Notes under the pieces: model-generated
Databases searched by the model: none
Told to the model about the DNA's origin: nothing
What the model saw: only the letters and a program-made list of their open reading frames with translations
Shown here: one piece after another, positions 35,480 through 44,037 of the stretch
Layout of the letters: each line of letters starts with the position of its first letter
Position numbering within the stretch: position 1 is the stretch's first letter
Source: CAZSLI01 sp964607705
GTDB lineage: Bacteria > Actinomycetota > Coriobacteriia > Anaerosomatales > PHET01
Reading direction: 5' to 3'
DNA: 64,000 nucleotides
NCBI GenBank assembly: GCA_964607705.1
Contig: CAZSLI010000012.1
Location: forward strand, 1-64,000
Made by a program: the position numbers and the translations under genes

Positions 35480-35773
35480 ATGGCATGCGAGTTGGTCGCC
35501 ACCTGTCCATTCTTCAACGAGCAGACCGACGCCAAACCGACGATACTCGCCCTCTACCGTGCACGATATTGCCGAGGACAGAGCTCGGAGTGCGCCCGCT
35601 ATCTCATCTTCGTCGCCATGGGCAGAGAGCACGTGCCGCGCAACCTGTACCCGAGCGACCAGTTGCGTGCGTTGGCGCTGGTACGCGAGGCCCACTTTGC
35701 CACGCACAACCCGCAACACGACGCGGGCGAACGCGCGGAAGAGTACTCGCCGGGCAACTCCCGCATCGCCTGA
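35480..35773 (+). CDS. Small conserved-looking Cys-containing protein of unknown function
   Basis: The 97-residue product begins MACELVATCPFFN and has four Cys, at about residues 3, 9, 31 and 37, the last pair in YCRGQSSECARY. The rest is charged with no membrane helix. Four Cys in the first 40 residues could bind zinc or an iron-sulfur cluster; that is inference from spacing only. The ATG follows a strong AAGGAG. It is divergent from valS, with about 240 bases between starts, and convergent with clpX, with 10 bases between stops. I cannot name a family with confidence. Confidence 0.7.
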   Translation: MACELVATCPFFNEQTDAKPTILALYRARYCRGQSSECARYLIFVAMGREHVPRNLYPSDQLRALALVREAHFATHNPQHDAGERAEEYSPGNSRIA

Positions 35774-35783
35774 CTGGCCGACG

Positions 35784-37043
35784 CTAGGCGGAGGCCGCTT
35801 CTCCTCGGCGGACGAGCGTGGGGCCGGCACCGTTCTCGATCGTCTCGGCGGTGACCACGACCTCCTCGATGTCGGTCGCGCTGGGCAACTCGTACATCGT
35901 GTCGAGCAGGACGTGCTCGCAGATGGAGCGGAGGCCGCGCGCACCCGTGCCGCGCTTGATGGCTTGCCGGGCGATCGCGCCGAGCGCGTCCTCGGTGAAG
36001 ATCAGCCGCACGTTCTCCAGGCCGAAGAGGCGCTGGTACTGCTTCACCAGCGCATTCTTGGGCTCCGTGAGGATCTTGACCAGATCGTCCTCGGTGAGCT
36101 CCTCGACGTTCGTGATGACGGGCAACCGACCGACGAACTCAGGAATCATGCCGAACTTGTGCAGGTCTTCAGGCAGCACCTGGCCGAGGAGCTCGCCCAG
36201 CTGGTGCTGACCCGGCTCAGCGAGCTCGGCAGTGAAGCCGACGCCCTTCTTGCCGATGCGGTCCGCAATGAGCCGATCGAGTCCCACGAACGCACCGCCG
36301 AGGATGAACAGGATGTTGGTGGTGTCGATCCGGATGAGCTCCTGCTGCGGGTGCTTGCGTCCGCCCTGGGGCGGCACGGCGGCCTCAGTGCCCTCGAGGA
36401 TCTTGAGCAGTGCCTGCTGCACTCCTTCGCCGGACACGTCGCGCGTGATGGAGAGGTTCTCAGCCTTGCGGGCGACCTTGTCGATCTCGTCGATGTAGAT
36501 GATGCCGACCTCGGCCCGCTTCGTGTCGAAGTCGGCCGCCGTGATGAGCTTCAGCAGGATGTTCTCGACGTCCTCCCCCACGTAGCCGGCCTCGGTGAGT
36601 GCGGTCGCGTCGGCGATGGCGAACGGCACGCGCAGCACCCGAGCGAGCGTCTGGGCGAGCAGCGTCTTGCCGCAGCCGGTCGGGCCCAACAGCAGGATGT
36701 TGCTCTTGGCGAGCTCAACCTCATCGTCGTGCACGCTGGTGGGTAGCGTGACGCGCTTGTAGTGGTTGTAGACCGCAACGGAGAGCACCTTCTTGGCGCG
36801 CTCCTGCCCGATCACGTAGTTGTTGAGCGCCTCGTAAATCTGCGCCGGCGTGGGAAGTTCCTCGAGCAGCGGCGCCTCGCCGGACTCCTCGGAAAGCTCA
36901 TCCTCGACTATGTCGTTGCACAGCTCGATGCACTCGTCACAGATATACACGCCCGGTCCCGCGATGAGCTTGCGCACGTGGCGCTGGCTCTTGCCGCAGA
37001 AGGAGCACTTGAGCTGCTCCGAACCGTCAGTGGGTGTCGGCAT
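35784..37043 (-). CDS. clpX: ATP-dependent Clp protease ATP-binding subunit ClpX
   Basis: ClpX unfolds substrates and feeds them to ClpP. The 419-residue product has the N-terminal zinc finger CSFCGK...CDEC (about 11-36), Walker A LLLGPTGCGKTLLAQT near 113, Walker B IIYIDEIDK near 175, the pore loop RGSGARG equivalent GTGARGLR near 370, and the KHPQQELIRIDT segment. I placed the start at ATG 37043, four bases past the clpP stop; upstream residues in the open frame are translated clpP sequence. It is last in tig-clpP-clpX. Confidence 0.98.
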   Translation of the reverse strand: MPTPTDGSEQLKCSFCGKSQRHVRKLIAGPGVYICDECIELCNDIVEDELSEESGEAPLLEELPTPAQIYEALNNYVIGQERAKKVLSVAVYNHYKRVTLPTSVHDDEVELAKSNILLLGPTGCGKTLLAQTLARVLRVPFAIADATALTEAGYVGEDVENILLKLITAADFDTKRAEVGIIYIDEIDKVARKAENLSITRDVSGEGVQQALLKILEGTEAAVPPQGGRKHPQQELIRIDTTNILFILGGAFVGLDRLIADRIGKKGVGFTAELAEPGQHQLGELLGQVLPEDLHKFGMIPEFVGRLPVITNVEELTEDDLVKILTEPKNALVKQYQRLFGLENVRLIFTEDALGAIARQAIKRGTGARGLRSICEHVLLDTMYELPSATDIEEVVVTAETIENGAGPTLVRRGEAASA

Positions 37044-37047
37044 GGGG

Positions 37048-37662
37048 CTACTTGCCTTCCGTCGCCTTGCGGCTCTCGATGACCTCATCCACAAGACCGT
37101 AGTCCCGGGCTTCGGCAGCGATCATGATGTTGTCGCGCTCGGTGTCCTCGTGGATCTTCTCGCACGGCTGGCCGGTGTGGCTCGCCAGGATGTCGTCGAG
37201 CTGCGCGCGCATGCGCAGCATCTCCTTGGCCTGGATCTCGATATCGGTCACCTGGCCCTGTGTACCGCCCCACGGCTGATGGATCAGCACTCGGCTGTGC
37301 GGTAGCGCGTAACGCTTGCCGGCGGCACCGCTCGCGAGGAGCACAGCGGCCATGGAGGCGCACTGCCCGACGCAGATGGTCGACACGTCGCACTTGATGA
37401 ACTGCATCGTGTCGTAGATCGCGAGGCCGGACGTGACGGAGCCACCCGGCGAGTTGATGTAGAGGCTGATGTCCTTCTCAGGGTCAGCGCTCTCCAGGTG
37501 GATCAGCTGAGCGATGAGGAGGTTGGCGATGTGGTCATCGATCTCCGTGCCGAGGAACACAACGCGCTCGTTGAGCAGTCGCGAGTAGATGTCGAAGCTA
37601 CGCTCGCCGCGGGAAGTCTGCTCGACGACGATCGGTACGAGTGCCTTGGCGTCAGGAAGCAT
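37048..37662 (-). CDS. clpP: ATP-dependent Clp protease proteolytic subunit ClpP
   Basis: This is the barrel-shaped serine protease partner of ClpX. The 204-residue product has the Ser motif GQCASMAAVLLASG near 97-110, the His motif LPHSRVLIHQP near 120-130 and the active Asp in EDTERD near 173. The IYINSPGGSV block is near 63. The ATG follows GAGGAG, which lies in the last codons of tig. Confidence 0.98.
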   Translation of the reverse strand: MLPDAKALVPIVVEQTSRGERSFDIYSRLLNERVVFLGTEIDDHIANLLIAQLIHLESADPEKDISLYINSPGGSVTSGLAIYDTMQFIKCDVSTICVGQCASMAAVLLASGAAGKRYALPHSRVLIHQPWGGTQGQVTDIEIQAKEMLRMRAQLDDILASHTGQPCEKIHEDTERDNIMIAAEARDYGLVDEVIESRKATEGK

Positions 37663-37668
37663 GGATGC

Positions 37669-39099
37669 CTACTCCTCAGTCGTCTCGTCAGCGGGGGCCG
37701 CCTCGTCGGCAGACTCCTCGGCCTTCTTCTTGGTGCGGGTAGCCTTCTTGGGCGACTTCTTCTTAGTACCCTCGTCGGCGGCCTCAGTCGCATCAGACTC
37801 AGGCGCCTCCTCGGTGATCGTCAGGTGCTCGAACGCCCACTCGGTCGCCTTGCGGTGCATGATCTGCTCGCGCAGCACCGGCATGAGGCCGAGGTCCTCC
37901 CAGCGCTTGCGCGCCTCTTCGGCGGAGGCGTCGGTCGCCTCGGCGACGGTCGTGAGCTCGCTTTCGACGTCCTCCTCGCTGACCTCGAGACCAGCCGCAC
38001 GGAAGAGCGCCTCGAGCGCGAGGTCCTCCTTGAGCGACTGCTCTGCCTGGAGCTTCAGGTCCGCCTGCAGGGTGTCCATGTCGACACCTGACATCTCCAG
38101 GTACTGGTCGATCTGCATCCCACGGCTCTCGATCATGCCGAGGAAGTCACGCATCATCGTGCCTTCGCGCTGAGTGATCATGGCCTCAGGCACGTCGCCT
38201 TCGACGCGCTCGGCGACCGCTTCACGCACGCGGCGCTCCTTGAGGCGCTCCCACGACTGGCTCTTCTGCAGGTCGATGCGCGAACGGATGTCGGCGATCA
38301 TGTCGTCGACCGAGTCGAAGCCGCCCACGTTGCCGGCGAACTCGTCGTCGACCTCAGGAAGGCGCTTGGCCTTCACCTCGTGCACCGAGACATCGAAGCC
38401 CGCGGTCTTGCCGGCGTACTCGCTCGTGCCCTCGGGGATCTGGAACTCGATGTGACGCTCCTCGCCCGCCTTCGCGCCGACGAGACCCGAGTCGAAGTCG
38501 AGCGGCATGAGGCCGCGACCCATCTCGTACAGATACTGATCGACCTGGTTTCCCTCGTAGGCCTCGCCGTCCACGGTGCCTACGAACGAGAGCAGCACGT
38601 AGTCATCGGGCTCGATACCCCGGTCTTCGACCGGCTCAAGGGCGGCGAAGCGCTCGCGGGCGACCTCGATGTGCGAGTCGATCTCGTCCTGCGTGGCCTC
38701 GCGCGGCGGCATGGCGATGGTCAGGCCATCGATGCTCGAGACGGTCAGCTCGGGCCGCACTTCGATCTCGGCCCAATAGCTGAACTCCTTACCAGGCTCG
38801 ACGACGTCGAGTTCGGTGAGTTCGGGCGACTCGATGGGACGCAGTGCCTCCTGGTCGAGGGCCTTGGGATACGTGCTGTTCACCAGCTCCTCGGTGGCCT
38901 CGGTGAGGATGTACTGCTTGCCGAGCTGCTGCTCGAGGATGGGCTTCGGAGCCTTGCCCGGACGGAACCCCGGGAAGCGGTACTTCTTCCCGAGGACTTT
39001 GTACGTACGATCGATGGCCGCGTCCACCTCGTCGGGGGTGACGGTGACGGACAGCTTGACGGCCGAGCCCTCGAGACGCTCGACAGAAGTGGTCAGCAC
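37669..39099 (-). CDS. tig: Trigger factor
   Basis: This ribosome-bound chaperone meets nascent chains. From GTG 39099, eight bases after AAAGGA, the product is 476 residues. The N-terminal ribosome-binding domain has FRPGKAPKPILEQQLG near 43, the GFR-type signature. A central FKBP-like domain with DYVLLSFVG and a C-terminal helical chaperone domain follow. About 45 residues of alternating acidic and Lys-rich sequence form a tail. Upstream in-frame codons run into the tRNA-Leu gene and are not used. It leads tig-clpP-clpX, the classic order. Confidence 0.97.
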   Translation of the reverse strand: MLTTSVERLEGSAVKLSVTVTPDEVDAAIDRTYKVLGKKYRFPGFRPGKAPKPILEQQLGKQYILTEATEELVNSTYPKALDQEALRPIESPELTELDVVEPGKEFSYWAEIEVRPELTVSSIDGLTIAMPPREATQDEIDSHIEVARERFAALEPVEDRGIEPDDYVLLSFVGTVDGEAYEGNQVDQYLYEMGRGLMPLDFDSGLVGAKAGEERHIEFQIPEGTSEYAGKTAGFDVSVHEVKAKRLPEVDDEFAGNVGGFDSVDDMIADIRSRIDLQKSQSWERLKERRVREAVAERVEGDVPEAMITQREGTMMRDFLGMIESRGMQIDQYLEMSGVDMDTLQADLKLQAEQSLKEDLALEALFRAAGLEVSEEDVESELTTVAEATDASAEEARKRWEDLGLMPVLREQIMHRKATEWAFEHLTITEEAPESDATEAADEGTKKKSPKKATRTKKKAEESADEAAPADETTEE

Positions 39100-39156
39100 G
39101 ATGTGGTTCCTTTCGTTGAAAACGAATCTACCGGTGCCGGTCCCGGCTGGTCTGCT

Positions 39157-39241
39157 TGGTGCGGGCGAGAGGACTCGAACCTCCACGAGTTTCCCCACCG
39201 GAACCTAAATCCGGCGCGTCTGCCAGTTCCGCCACGCCCGC
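39157..39241 (-). tRNA. tRNA-Leu (TAG)
   Basis: This 85-base tRNA with encoded CCA has acceptor GCGGGCG paired with CGCCCGC, discriminator A, anticodon stem CCGGA/TCCGG around loop TTTAGGT (anticodon TAG), a long variable arm typical of Leu, and the GGTTCGAGTCC T arm. It lies 57 bases upstream of tig on the same strand. Confidence 0.97.
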
Positions 39242-39256
39242 ATGGAAAACCTGCAT

Positions 39257-39265
39257 AGTGTAGCA
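39257..39265 (-). promoter_or_regulatory. Candidate extended -10 promoter of tRNA-Leu
   Basis: TGCTACACT on the minus strand lies 15 bases before the tRNA 5' end. It is a TGn-extended -10 with hexamer TACACT. The upstream region lacks a good -35. The adjacent tig may be expressed from the same transcript, because I see no convincing terminator between them. Confidence 0.55.
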
Positions 39266-39381
39266 AAAGGCGCGGACACGGACTTGATTCCCCAACCGGC
39301 GTCCGATGCCCGGATCCGACGCAGGGCGACGGCGGACAGAGCCGCCATGCGAATGCGTCGGCAGACATCAGCCGAGCAACG

Positions 39382-42300
39382 TTACCTGAACCACACCGCC
39401 CAGTCGCCTGAGGTAAAGATATACACCAGGTAGTAGCCGCTGACAGGCGCTCGAAACGTGTCGTAGTAGACGCTGCCGTCCACGTCATAAACGTCCCACT
39501 CGCCCATGGTGGCCCCGTTGGGCGCATCGATGGCCAGCGTGAGATCGGGTTGCCCGTAGTCGAGGCCGAACTGCGTACAGACGAGCGCGGCGCCGGCTTC
39601 CAGGTAGACGCGACGGCTCTCGGGCCCGTATCCAGTGAGCTCGACGTACCTCGACTTGACCAGCCGCTTGCTGCTCACAGAGGCCATTTGCGTCGTGTCC
39701 CCTGCGAACCTGAATCGGTAGTAGGTGTTCGCGGTCGGCTTGACCGAGGTGGAGACCACGCCCTTGGACGACGTCTTCAGGCTGCGAGCCCGCACCCAGG
39801 TCGAGCCGTCGTCCGACGACTCGAGGATGACGGGCTTGTAGGCGATACCCCGTCCGCCGCTGTCCTTGAGGACGCCTGTCAACTTCACGGCGATGCCGTA
39901 GGTGGCGGTCGTGCGGTTCTGCGACGCCGAGATGCTCGTCGGGTTCACCGAGACGTATCGGGCACCAGAGGTCGTGCCGGCATGAAGCGAATCGGCTCCG
40001 ACCGCCGCCTTGAGCATCCACCGGCCGGCATAGGGCAGCGAGAGTGAGACGGCATAGCGCGACGTGACGCTGTTATAGGTGGAAGCACGTGCCGAGACGG
40101 TCTTCCTCAGCACCCAGGCGCTGTTCTCGTAGCGATAGCACCTCACCTTGACGGGGTACGAGCCCGCGGTGTGCTTCGGTCGCAGATAGCCGGCCACGGC
40201 GAACGGCCGATTCCTCGTGGCTTTGCTCGGAGCAGAGGGTGTCGTCAGGTAGGCATAGCGAGATGCCACGGCGACGGCACTCGTGGACGGCTTCACGACG
40301 TCGCTCACGCCCGGGTAAGCCGCACGCAGGTATGTTCGACCACTCGGTGTGAAGGCGGCGCTCGCTGCCCCGTCCACGAGCGGGACAGCCTTCAAGGTCG
40401 TCCATCGCCTGTTGTCCGACGATCGCTGGAACAGCACCGTCCCTGCGCCGACGGGCACCTCATCGGAATCCACGATGACTGCGGTGACGGTGACTTGCCC
40501 GCCGTAGTTCGCGACGGGGGGCCATACGTCCACTGAAGCGCCCGTCGCTCGAACTCGCGCCCACGTGAGACTGAAGTCTGACGAGTCTATCGACGGCACC
40601 TTGTGGACTCGGACGAGGTAGTCGCCGGCCTGGCTCACTGACTGGATGTCGGCGGTGGTCGCGTCGGCCCTCAGCACTCCTCCGTCCGGCGCGATCACGT
40701 CGAAAGACATGGGGACCGGTCCGCTGGTCTCCGAAAGTGCGAGACGAAGGTCGTCGCCGGGACGTAGTCCGATCCGGTAGGCCACGCTGGTCGTCTCGGC
40801 GCTGATGCTGCCTGCCAGCGGTGAGGCGGTCATGAGTTGGCTGCCGACGGGCGAAACGATCTGCGGCAGACTGAGCCGCCCATACCCGTATGCGTTGTCG
40901 GGGCCCGGCGCGCCCAGGTCCTCGCTGCCATTCTTGAGGAACTGCTCCAGCTGAGCCGGCGTGAACGATCCCGCCCTCTCAAGGATCAGAGCTGCCGCAC
41001 CGGCGAGATGCGGGCTTGACGCCGAAGTGCCGTCGAAGACGCCGTACAGGCTCGAGTGGACACCGGAGGGCGCGCTGATCTCGGGGGACACCCTGCCGTC
41101 GCGGGTGGGTCCCTCAGAACTGTAACTGGCCTGCGTGTAGCCCGGCGCACGGCCGATGGCACCGACGGCCATGAAGCCGTCGCTAGGATTGTCAGCAGGA
41201 CACACGATGCTGTAGGCGCTCACCTGGTGCTCCAGTGGAGCACCAGAGAGGTCGAACAAGTCCAGATCGACATCGGTCGACGTAGCCATGTACTTGTAGA
41301 TGCACCACGCGTAAGTGCCGGTCACCGGGACTCGGCCCTCAAGTTCCTCACGCGGCTCGCACCCGGCGGTGCCATCTTGGACGTTGTCCCCCCACGCCAC
41401 TTCAACCCAGCCATCAACGGCGTCGTAGCGATACAGGCCGAGGTCGTAGTCTTGGCTCGCGTTGGTCCACGAGTCCTTCCACGTCAGCGTGGCACCGACG
41501 TAGTCCCCCGCCTGAGCCGAGAAGATCTGGTCGTCGTCACCGGGTGCGAACTCTATGAACCTGTCGTCGTTGGCGTCGGTCGCGTCCCCGCGCCAATGGG
41601 TCCGACGCTCGTTACCGGCGGAGTTCGCCCAGAAGACACCCTGCGCCACCGCCTGGTCCACGATCCCGTTGATGAGACCGGTTCCGTCTCCGGGTGTCGA
41701 TCCGACGTACCCCATGGACATGTTGATGACATTCACGCCTTGCGCGACCATCCACTGGCTCGCCGCTTGCAGCTCCAGCTCCGTTCCGAACTGAGCAACA
41801 TAGAGCTGAGCGCCCGGCGCCATCGAGTGGACGATCTCGGCGACGGCGGTCCCATGGTCATCAGTCCCCAGACCTTCGGGACCGAGTGTGGGGCTGCCTT
41901 CCCAGCGCACGACTGAAGACGGAAGACCTGCGCCGAGCATGCCGTCCAAGCCGGCGAATCCGCCGTCCAGGATACCGACCTTGACGCCTGATCCGGTGTT
42001 GCCTGCTGCATGCCTGAGGGCCGCCCCGGTCTCAGAAACGCCCTCGCTTGCCACAGCCGCAACCGGACGGAGGGGCGGCCGCACGGCGAGCACTTCCGGC
42101 GACGTCGCGAGGTTCTTGAGTCGTCCGACGGGTACCGAGCACTGGATCAGGTTGGCCGTTGTGAACTGGTCTGTTCCGCCCAGCGACTTAACCGCCCGCT
42201 TGGCCGCGGCCGTCTGGCCACTCTTGGCTCGAACGATGACAGTGACGTTCTTGCCGTCTGTATGAAGTCGTGAAGTCTTCCCAAGTGCCCGGGTCTGGGG

Positions 42301-42498
42301 CTCAGTCTTCCCCGCAGCCTCTGCCGAGAACCGAGCGAGCCGCGAGTCGAGCGAAGCGATCCTTGAGCGCTCAGCCGAAGGGGCCGGCTTGCCCTTAGGC
42401 GCCGGAGCGGCTCCCACCGACGCGGGAAGCAGACTCGCTACCAGTATCCCCGAGAGGACGATATTCGCGACGAACGCCGCCGGCCGTGTGACCTTCAA
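39382..42498 (-). CDS. Secreted subtilisin-like serine protease (S8)
   Basis: The 1038-residue product starts with a signal peptide (hydrophobic AAFVANIVLSGILVASLLPAS, cleaved near VGAAPA). A propeptide-like region follows to about 155. The S8 domain has the catalytic Asp in GILDGGF near 178, His in DDHGTAVAE near 215, oxyanion Asn in ANSAGNE near 294 and Ser in GTSASSPHLAGA near 494. The C-terminal half holds a pre-peptidase-like segment and several beta-rich Ig-like repeats (RYAYLTTPSAPSKA, VSVNPTSISAS), probably for surface binding. The start is TTG 42498, five bases after AAGGGGAG. It appears to be a single-gene unit. Confidence 0.92.
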   Translation of the reverse strand: MKVTRPAAFVANIVLSGILVASLLPASVGAAPAPKGKPAPSAERSRIASLDSRLARFSAEAAGKTEPQTRALGKTSRLHTDGKNVTVIVRAKSGQTAAAKRAVKSLGGTDQFTTANLIQCSVPVGRLKNLATSPEVLAVRPPLRPVAAVASEGVSETGAALRHAAGNTGSGVKVGILDGGFAGLDGMLGAGLPSSVVRWEGSPTLGPEGLGTDDHGTAVAEIVHSMAPGAQLYVAQFGTELELQAASQWMVAQGVNVINMSMGYVGSTPGDGTGLINGIVDQAVAQGVFWANSAGNERRTHWRGDATDANDDRFIEFAPGDDDQIFSAQAGDYVGATLTWKDSWTNASQDYDLGLYRYDAVDGWVEVAWGDNVQDGTAGCEPREELEGRVPVTGTYAWCIYKYMATSTDVDLDLFDLSGAPLEHQVSAYSIVCPADNPSDGFMAVGAIGRAPGYTQASYSSEGPTRDGRVSPEISAPSGVHSSLYGVFDGTSASSPHLAGAAALILERAGSFTPAQLEQFLKNGSEDLGAPGPDNAYGYGRLSLPQIVSPVGSQLMTASPLAGSISAETTSVAYRIGLRPGDDLRLALSETSGPVPMSFDVIAPDGGVLRADATTADIQSVSQAGDYLVRVHKVPSIDSSDFSLTWARVRATGASVDVWPPVANYGGQVTVTAVIVDSDEVPVGAGTVLFQRSSDNRRWTTLKAVPLVDGAASAAFTPSGRTYLRAAYPGVSDVVKPSTSAVAVASRYAYLTTPSAPSKATRNRPFAVAGYLRPKHTAGSYPVKVRCYRYENSAWVLRKTVSARASTYNSVTSRYAVSLSLPYAGRWMLKAAVGADSLHAGTTSGARYVSVNPTSISASQNRTTATYGIAVKLTGVLKDSGGRGIAYKPVILESSDDGSTWVRARSLKTSSKGVVSTSVKPTANTYYRFRFAGDTTQMASVSSKRLVKSRYVELTGYGPESRRVYLEAGAALVCTQFGLDYGQPDLTLAIDAPNGATMGEWDVYDVDGSVYYDTFRAPVSGYYLVYIFTSGDWAVWFR

Positions 42499-42669
42499 TG
42501 CACTCCCCTTCACGAGATGCGGCCGGCCGTCGACCTGCGCCGACAGCTCCGCACCATACCGGCAGCCGCTGCCAGAACATCTTACACCGCTTAAGAGACA
42601 TGAACGGTGGCGTGGGCGCCAGCCTGGGCCGCGTGTGTGGGCGAGGCGGTCGATGCGCGCAGACAGCAC

Positions 42670-42698
42670 AAAAGCCCCGCCGAATCCGGCGAGGCTTT
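42670..42698 (-). terminator. Terminator after tRNA-Lys
   Basis: On the minus strand AAAGCCTCGCCG and CGGCGGGGCTTTT form a stem with one wobble pair around GATT, 14 bases past the tRNA-Lys CCA, ending in TTTT. It ends the tRNA-Lys transcript and insulates the protease gene downstream. Confidence 0.85.
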
Positions 42699-42711
42699 CG
42701 AAGAGACGCGA

Positions 42712-42787
<76 letters not shown>

Positions 42788-42801
42788 AAACGCAAGGCGA
42801 T

Positions 42802-42829
42802 ATTCTACCCGCTTCGGCCGTGAGCGCAA
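42802..42829 (-). promoter_or_regulatory. tRNA-Lys promoter, TTGCGC-N16-TAGAAT
   Basis: TTGCGC (42829-42824), a 16-base spacer and TAGAAT (42807-42802) end 14 bases before the tRNA-Lys 5' end. The -35 hexamer is the same as in the infC promoter. Confidence 0.75.
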
Positions 42830-42884
42830 GGGGTCATCCAGAACCAACCTTAAGCGACCGGGCGCCCGGGTCTTCGGCGAAGCA

Positions 42885-42917
42885 AAGCGGCCCGGCAGCA
42901 AGGCCGCCGGGCCGCTT
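42885..42917 (-). terminator. Terminator after tRNA-His
   Basis: AAGCGGCCCGGC and GCCGGGCCGCTT form a perfect 12-bp stem around nine bases, followed on the minus strand by TGCTTCG. It lies nine bases past the tRNA-His CCA. The T run is short. Confidence 0.75.
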
Positions 42918-42926
42918 GTCTATCAC

Positions 42927-43004
42927 TGGGGTGGGTAACGGGGCTCGAACCCGCGACCTTCGGAGCCACAGTCCGACGCTCTAACCAACTGAGCTACACC
43001 CACC
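42927..43004 (-). tRNA. tRNA-His (GTG)
   Basis: This 78-base gene includes the encoded G-1 residue and CCA. The acceptor GTGGGTG pairs with TACCCAC with one G-U, and C73 faces G-1 as expected for tRNA-His. The anticodon loop is CTGTGGC (GTG) and the T arm is CGCGGGTTCGAGCCCCGT. It starts 10 bases past tRNA-Arg, so both are probably one transcript. Confidence 0.98.
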
Positions 43005-43014
43005 ATAGGTGGCT

Positions 43015-43091
43015 TGGCACGCCCGGAGGGATTCGAACCCCCGACCTAGAGATTAGAAGTCTCCCGCTCTATCCAGCTGAGCTACGGGCGC
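43015..43091 (-). tRNA. tRNA-Arg (TCT)
   Basis: This 77-base tRNA with encoded CCA has acceptor GCGCCCG/CGGGCGT (closing G-U), anticodon stem GGAGA/TCTCT with loop CTTCTAA (TCT), and T arm GGGGGTTCGAATCCCTC. It is first of the probable Arg-His transcript, driven by the promoter at 43131-43159. Confidence 0.97.
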
Positions 43092-43112
43092 GTGAGACGT
43101 CGCATCGAAAGG

Positions 43113-43159
43113 ACCGTGCCGCGAAGCGGTACGGTACCTGCGGCGACGCTTGTTGTCAA
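43113..43159 (-). promoter_or_regulatory. Promoter of tRNA-Arg/His overlapping a hairpin
   Basis: TTGACA (43159-43154), which begins right after the tRNA-Gly CCA, is followed after 17 bases by TACCGT (43136-43131), 39 bases before tRNA-Arg. The same stretch contains a hairpin, ACCGTACCGC/GCGGCACGGT around 43113-43136, followed by CCTTTC. It could end the Pro-Gly transcript. Both readings fit, and they may work together. Confidence 0.6.
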
Positions 43160-43235
43160 TGGAGCGGCCGACGGGACTCGAACCCGCAACAGTCAGCTTG
43201 GAAGGCTGATGCTCTACCAATTGAACTACGGCCGC
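43160..43235 (-). tRNA. tRNA-Gly (TCC)
   Basis: This 76-base tRNA with encoded CCA has acceptor GCGGCCG/CGGCCGC, discriminator T, anticodon stem TCAGC/GCTGA with loop CTTCCAA (TCC), and T arm TGCGGGTTCGAGTCCCGT. Only four bases separate it from tRNA-Pro upstream, so they are cotranscribed. Confidence 0.98.
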
Positions 43236-43239
43236 GGTT

Positions 43240-43316
43240 TGGTCGGGCCGACAGGATTCGAACCTGCGACCCTCTGCTCCCAAAGCAGATGCGCTACCAA
43301 GCTGCGCTACAGCCCG
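43240..43316 (-). tRNA. tRNA-Pro (TGG)
   Basis: This 77-base tRNA with encoded CCA has acceptor CGGGCTG/CGGCCCG with one G-U pair, anticodon stem TCTGC/GCAGA with loop TTTGGGA (TGG), and T arm CGCAGGTTCGAATCCTGT. It is first of the Pro-Gly unit. Confidence 0.98.
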
Positions 43317-43358
43317 ATCCCGCTGCCCCGCCCTGGGAAGGCGAAACGAGCGACTGAC

Positions 43359-43386
43359 AGTATAGCGCGCTGTGACTTGCGCGCTA
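43359..43386 (-). promoter_or_regulatory. tRNA-Pro/Gly promoter, TAGCGC-N16-TATACT
   Basis: A TATACT -10 (43364-43359) lies 42 bases before tRNA-Pro, with TAGCGC (43386-43381) 16 bases upstream. The -35 is one base from the TTGCGC used by tRNA-Lys and infC. The element overlaps the rdgB stop codon. Confidence 0.65.
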
Positions 43387-44037
43387 CTCCCCTTTCAGGC
43401 GGGAGCGCAGCACTCGCAAAGCGGCCCCTCGGTGCGATATCGCGTTCTTCTCGGCCATGGTCAGCTCGGCCATCGATCGGCCCGGCGTTTCGTCTGGAAG
43501 GAAGAGCGGGTCGTAGCCGAATCCGTGCTCGCCGCGGCCTTCGAAGCCGATGCGCCCCTCGCAGGTACCGTCGGCAACCCACTCGGTCCCGTCGTCGTCG
43601 ATGAAGACGAGTGTGGACCTGAACCGCGCCGTCCGCCTGCCCTCGGCGACGTCTTGAAGCGCGAGCAGGAGCCGCGCGTTGTTCTCGGCATCGGTCGCGC
43701 AGGGGCCGGCGTAGCGGCTGGAGTACACGCCGGGCTCGCCATCGAGCGCATCCACCTCGAGGCCGGAGTCGTCGGCCAGCGACGCCATCCCGAACCGCTC
43801 GTGTGCGGCAACCGCCTTGATGCGGGCGTTCGCCTCGAAGGTATCGCCGTCCTCCTCGGGACTGGGCCACTCGGCATCGAGGTCGCCGGCAGCCACAAAG
43901 CGCCACCCCGGGAAGGACAACGCCGAGCGGATCTCGTCGACCTTGTGGTGGTTCCCCGTCGCCACAACGACGGTCTTGAGGACGCCGCCGGTCTCGACTG
44001 CAGGGTCGCCGGCGGATCCGACGTGCTCAGAAGCCAT
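43384..44037 (-). CDS. rdgB: XTP/dITP diphosphatase (RdgB/HAM1 family)
   Basis: This enzyme clears non-canonical purine nucleotides such as dITP and XTP. The 217-residue product has the substrate-binding VVVATGNHHKVDEI near 23-36, SLADDSGLEVDALDGEPGVYSSRYAG near 84-109 (given here only as the family landmark) and the FGYDPLF segment near 171. The start is ATG 44037, after GGAG and overlapping the rph stop by 11 bases. It is the last gene of murI-MBL-rph-rdgB. Confidence 0.97.
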   Translation of the reverse strand: MASEHVGSAGDPAVETGGVLKTVVVATGNHHKVDEIRSALSFPGWRFVAAGDLDAEWPSPEEDGDTFEANARIKAVAAHERFGMASLADDSGLEVDALDGEPGVYSSRYAGPCATDAENNARLLLALQDVAEGRRTARFRSTLVFIDDDGTEWVADGTCEGRIGFEGRGEHGFGYDPLFLPDETPGRSMAELTMAEKNAISHRGAALRVLRSRLKGE

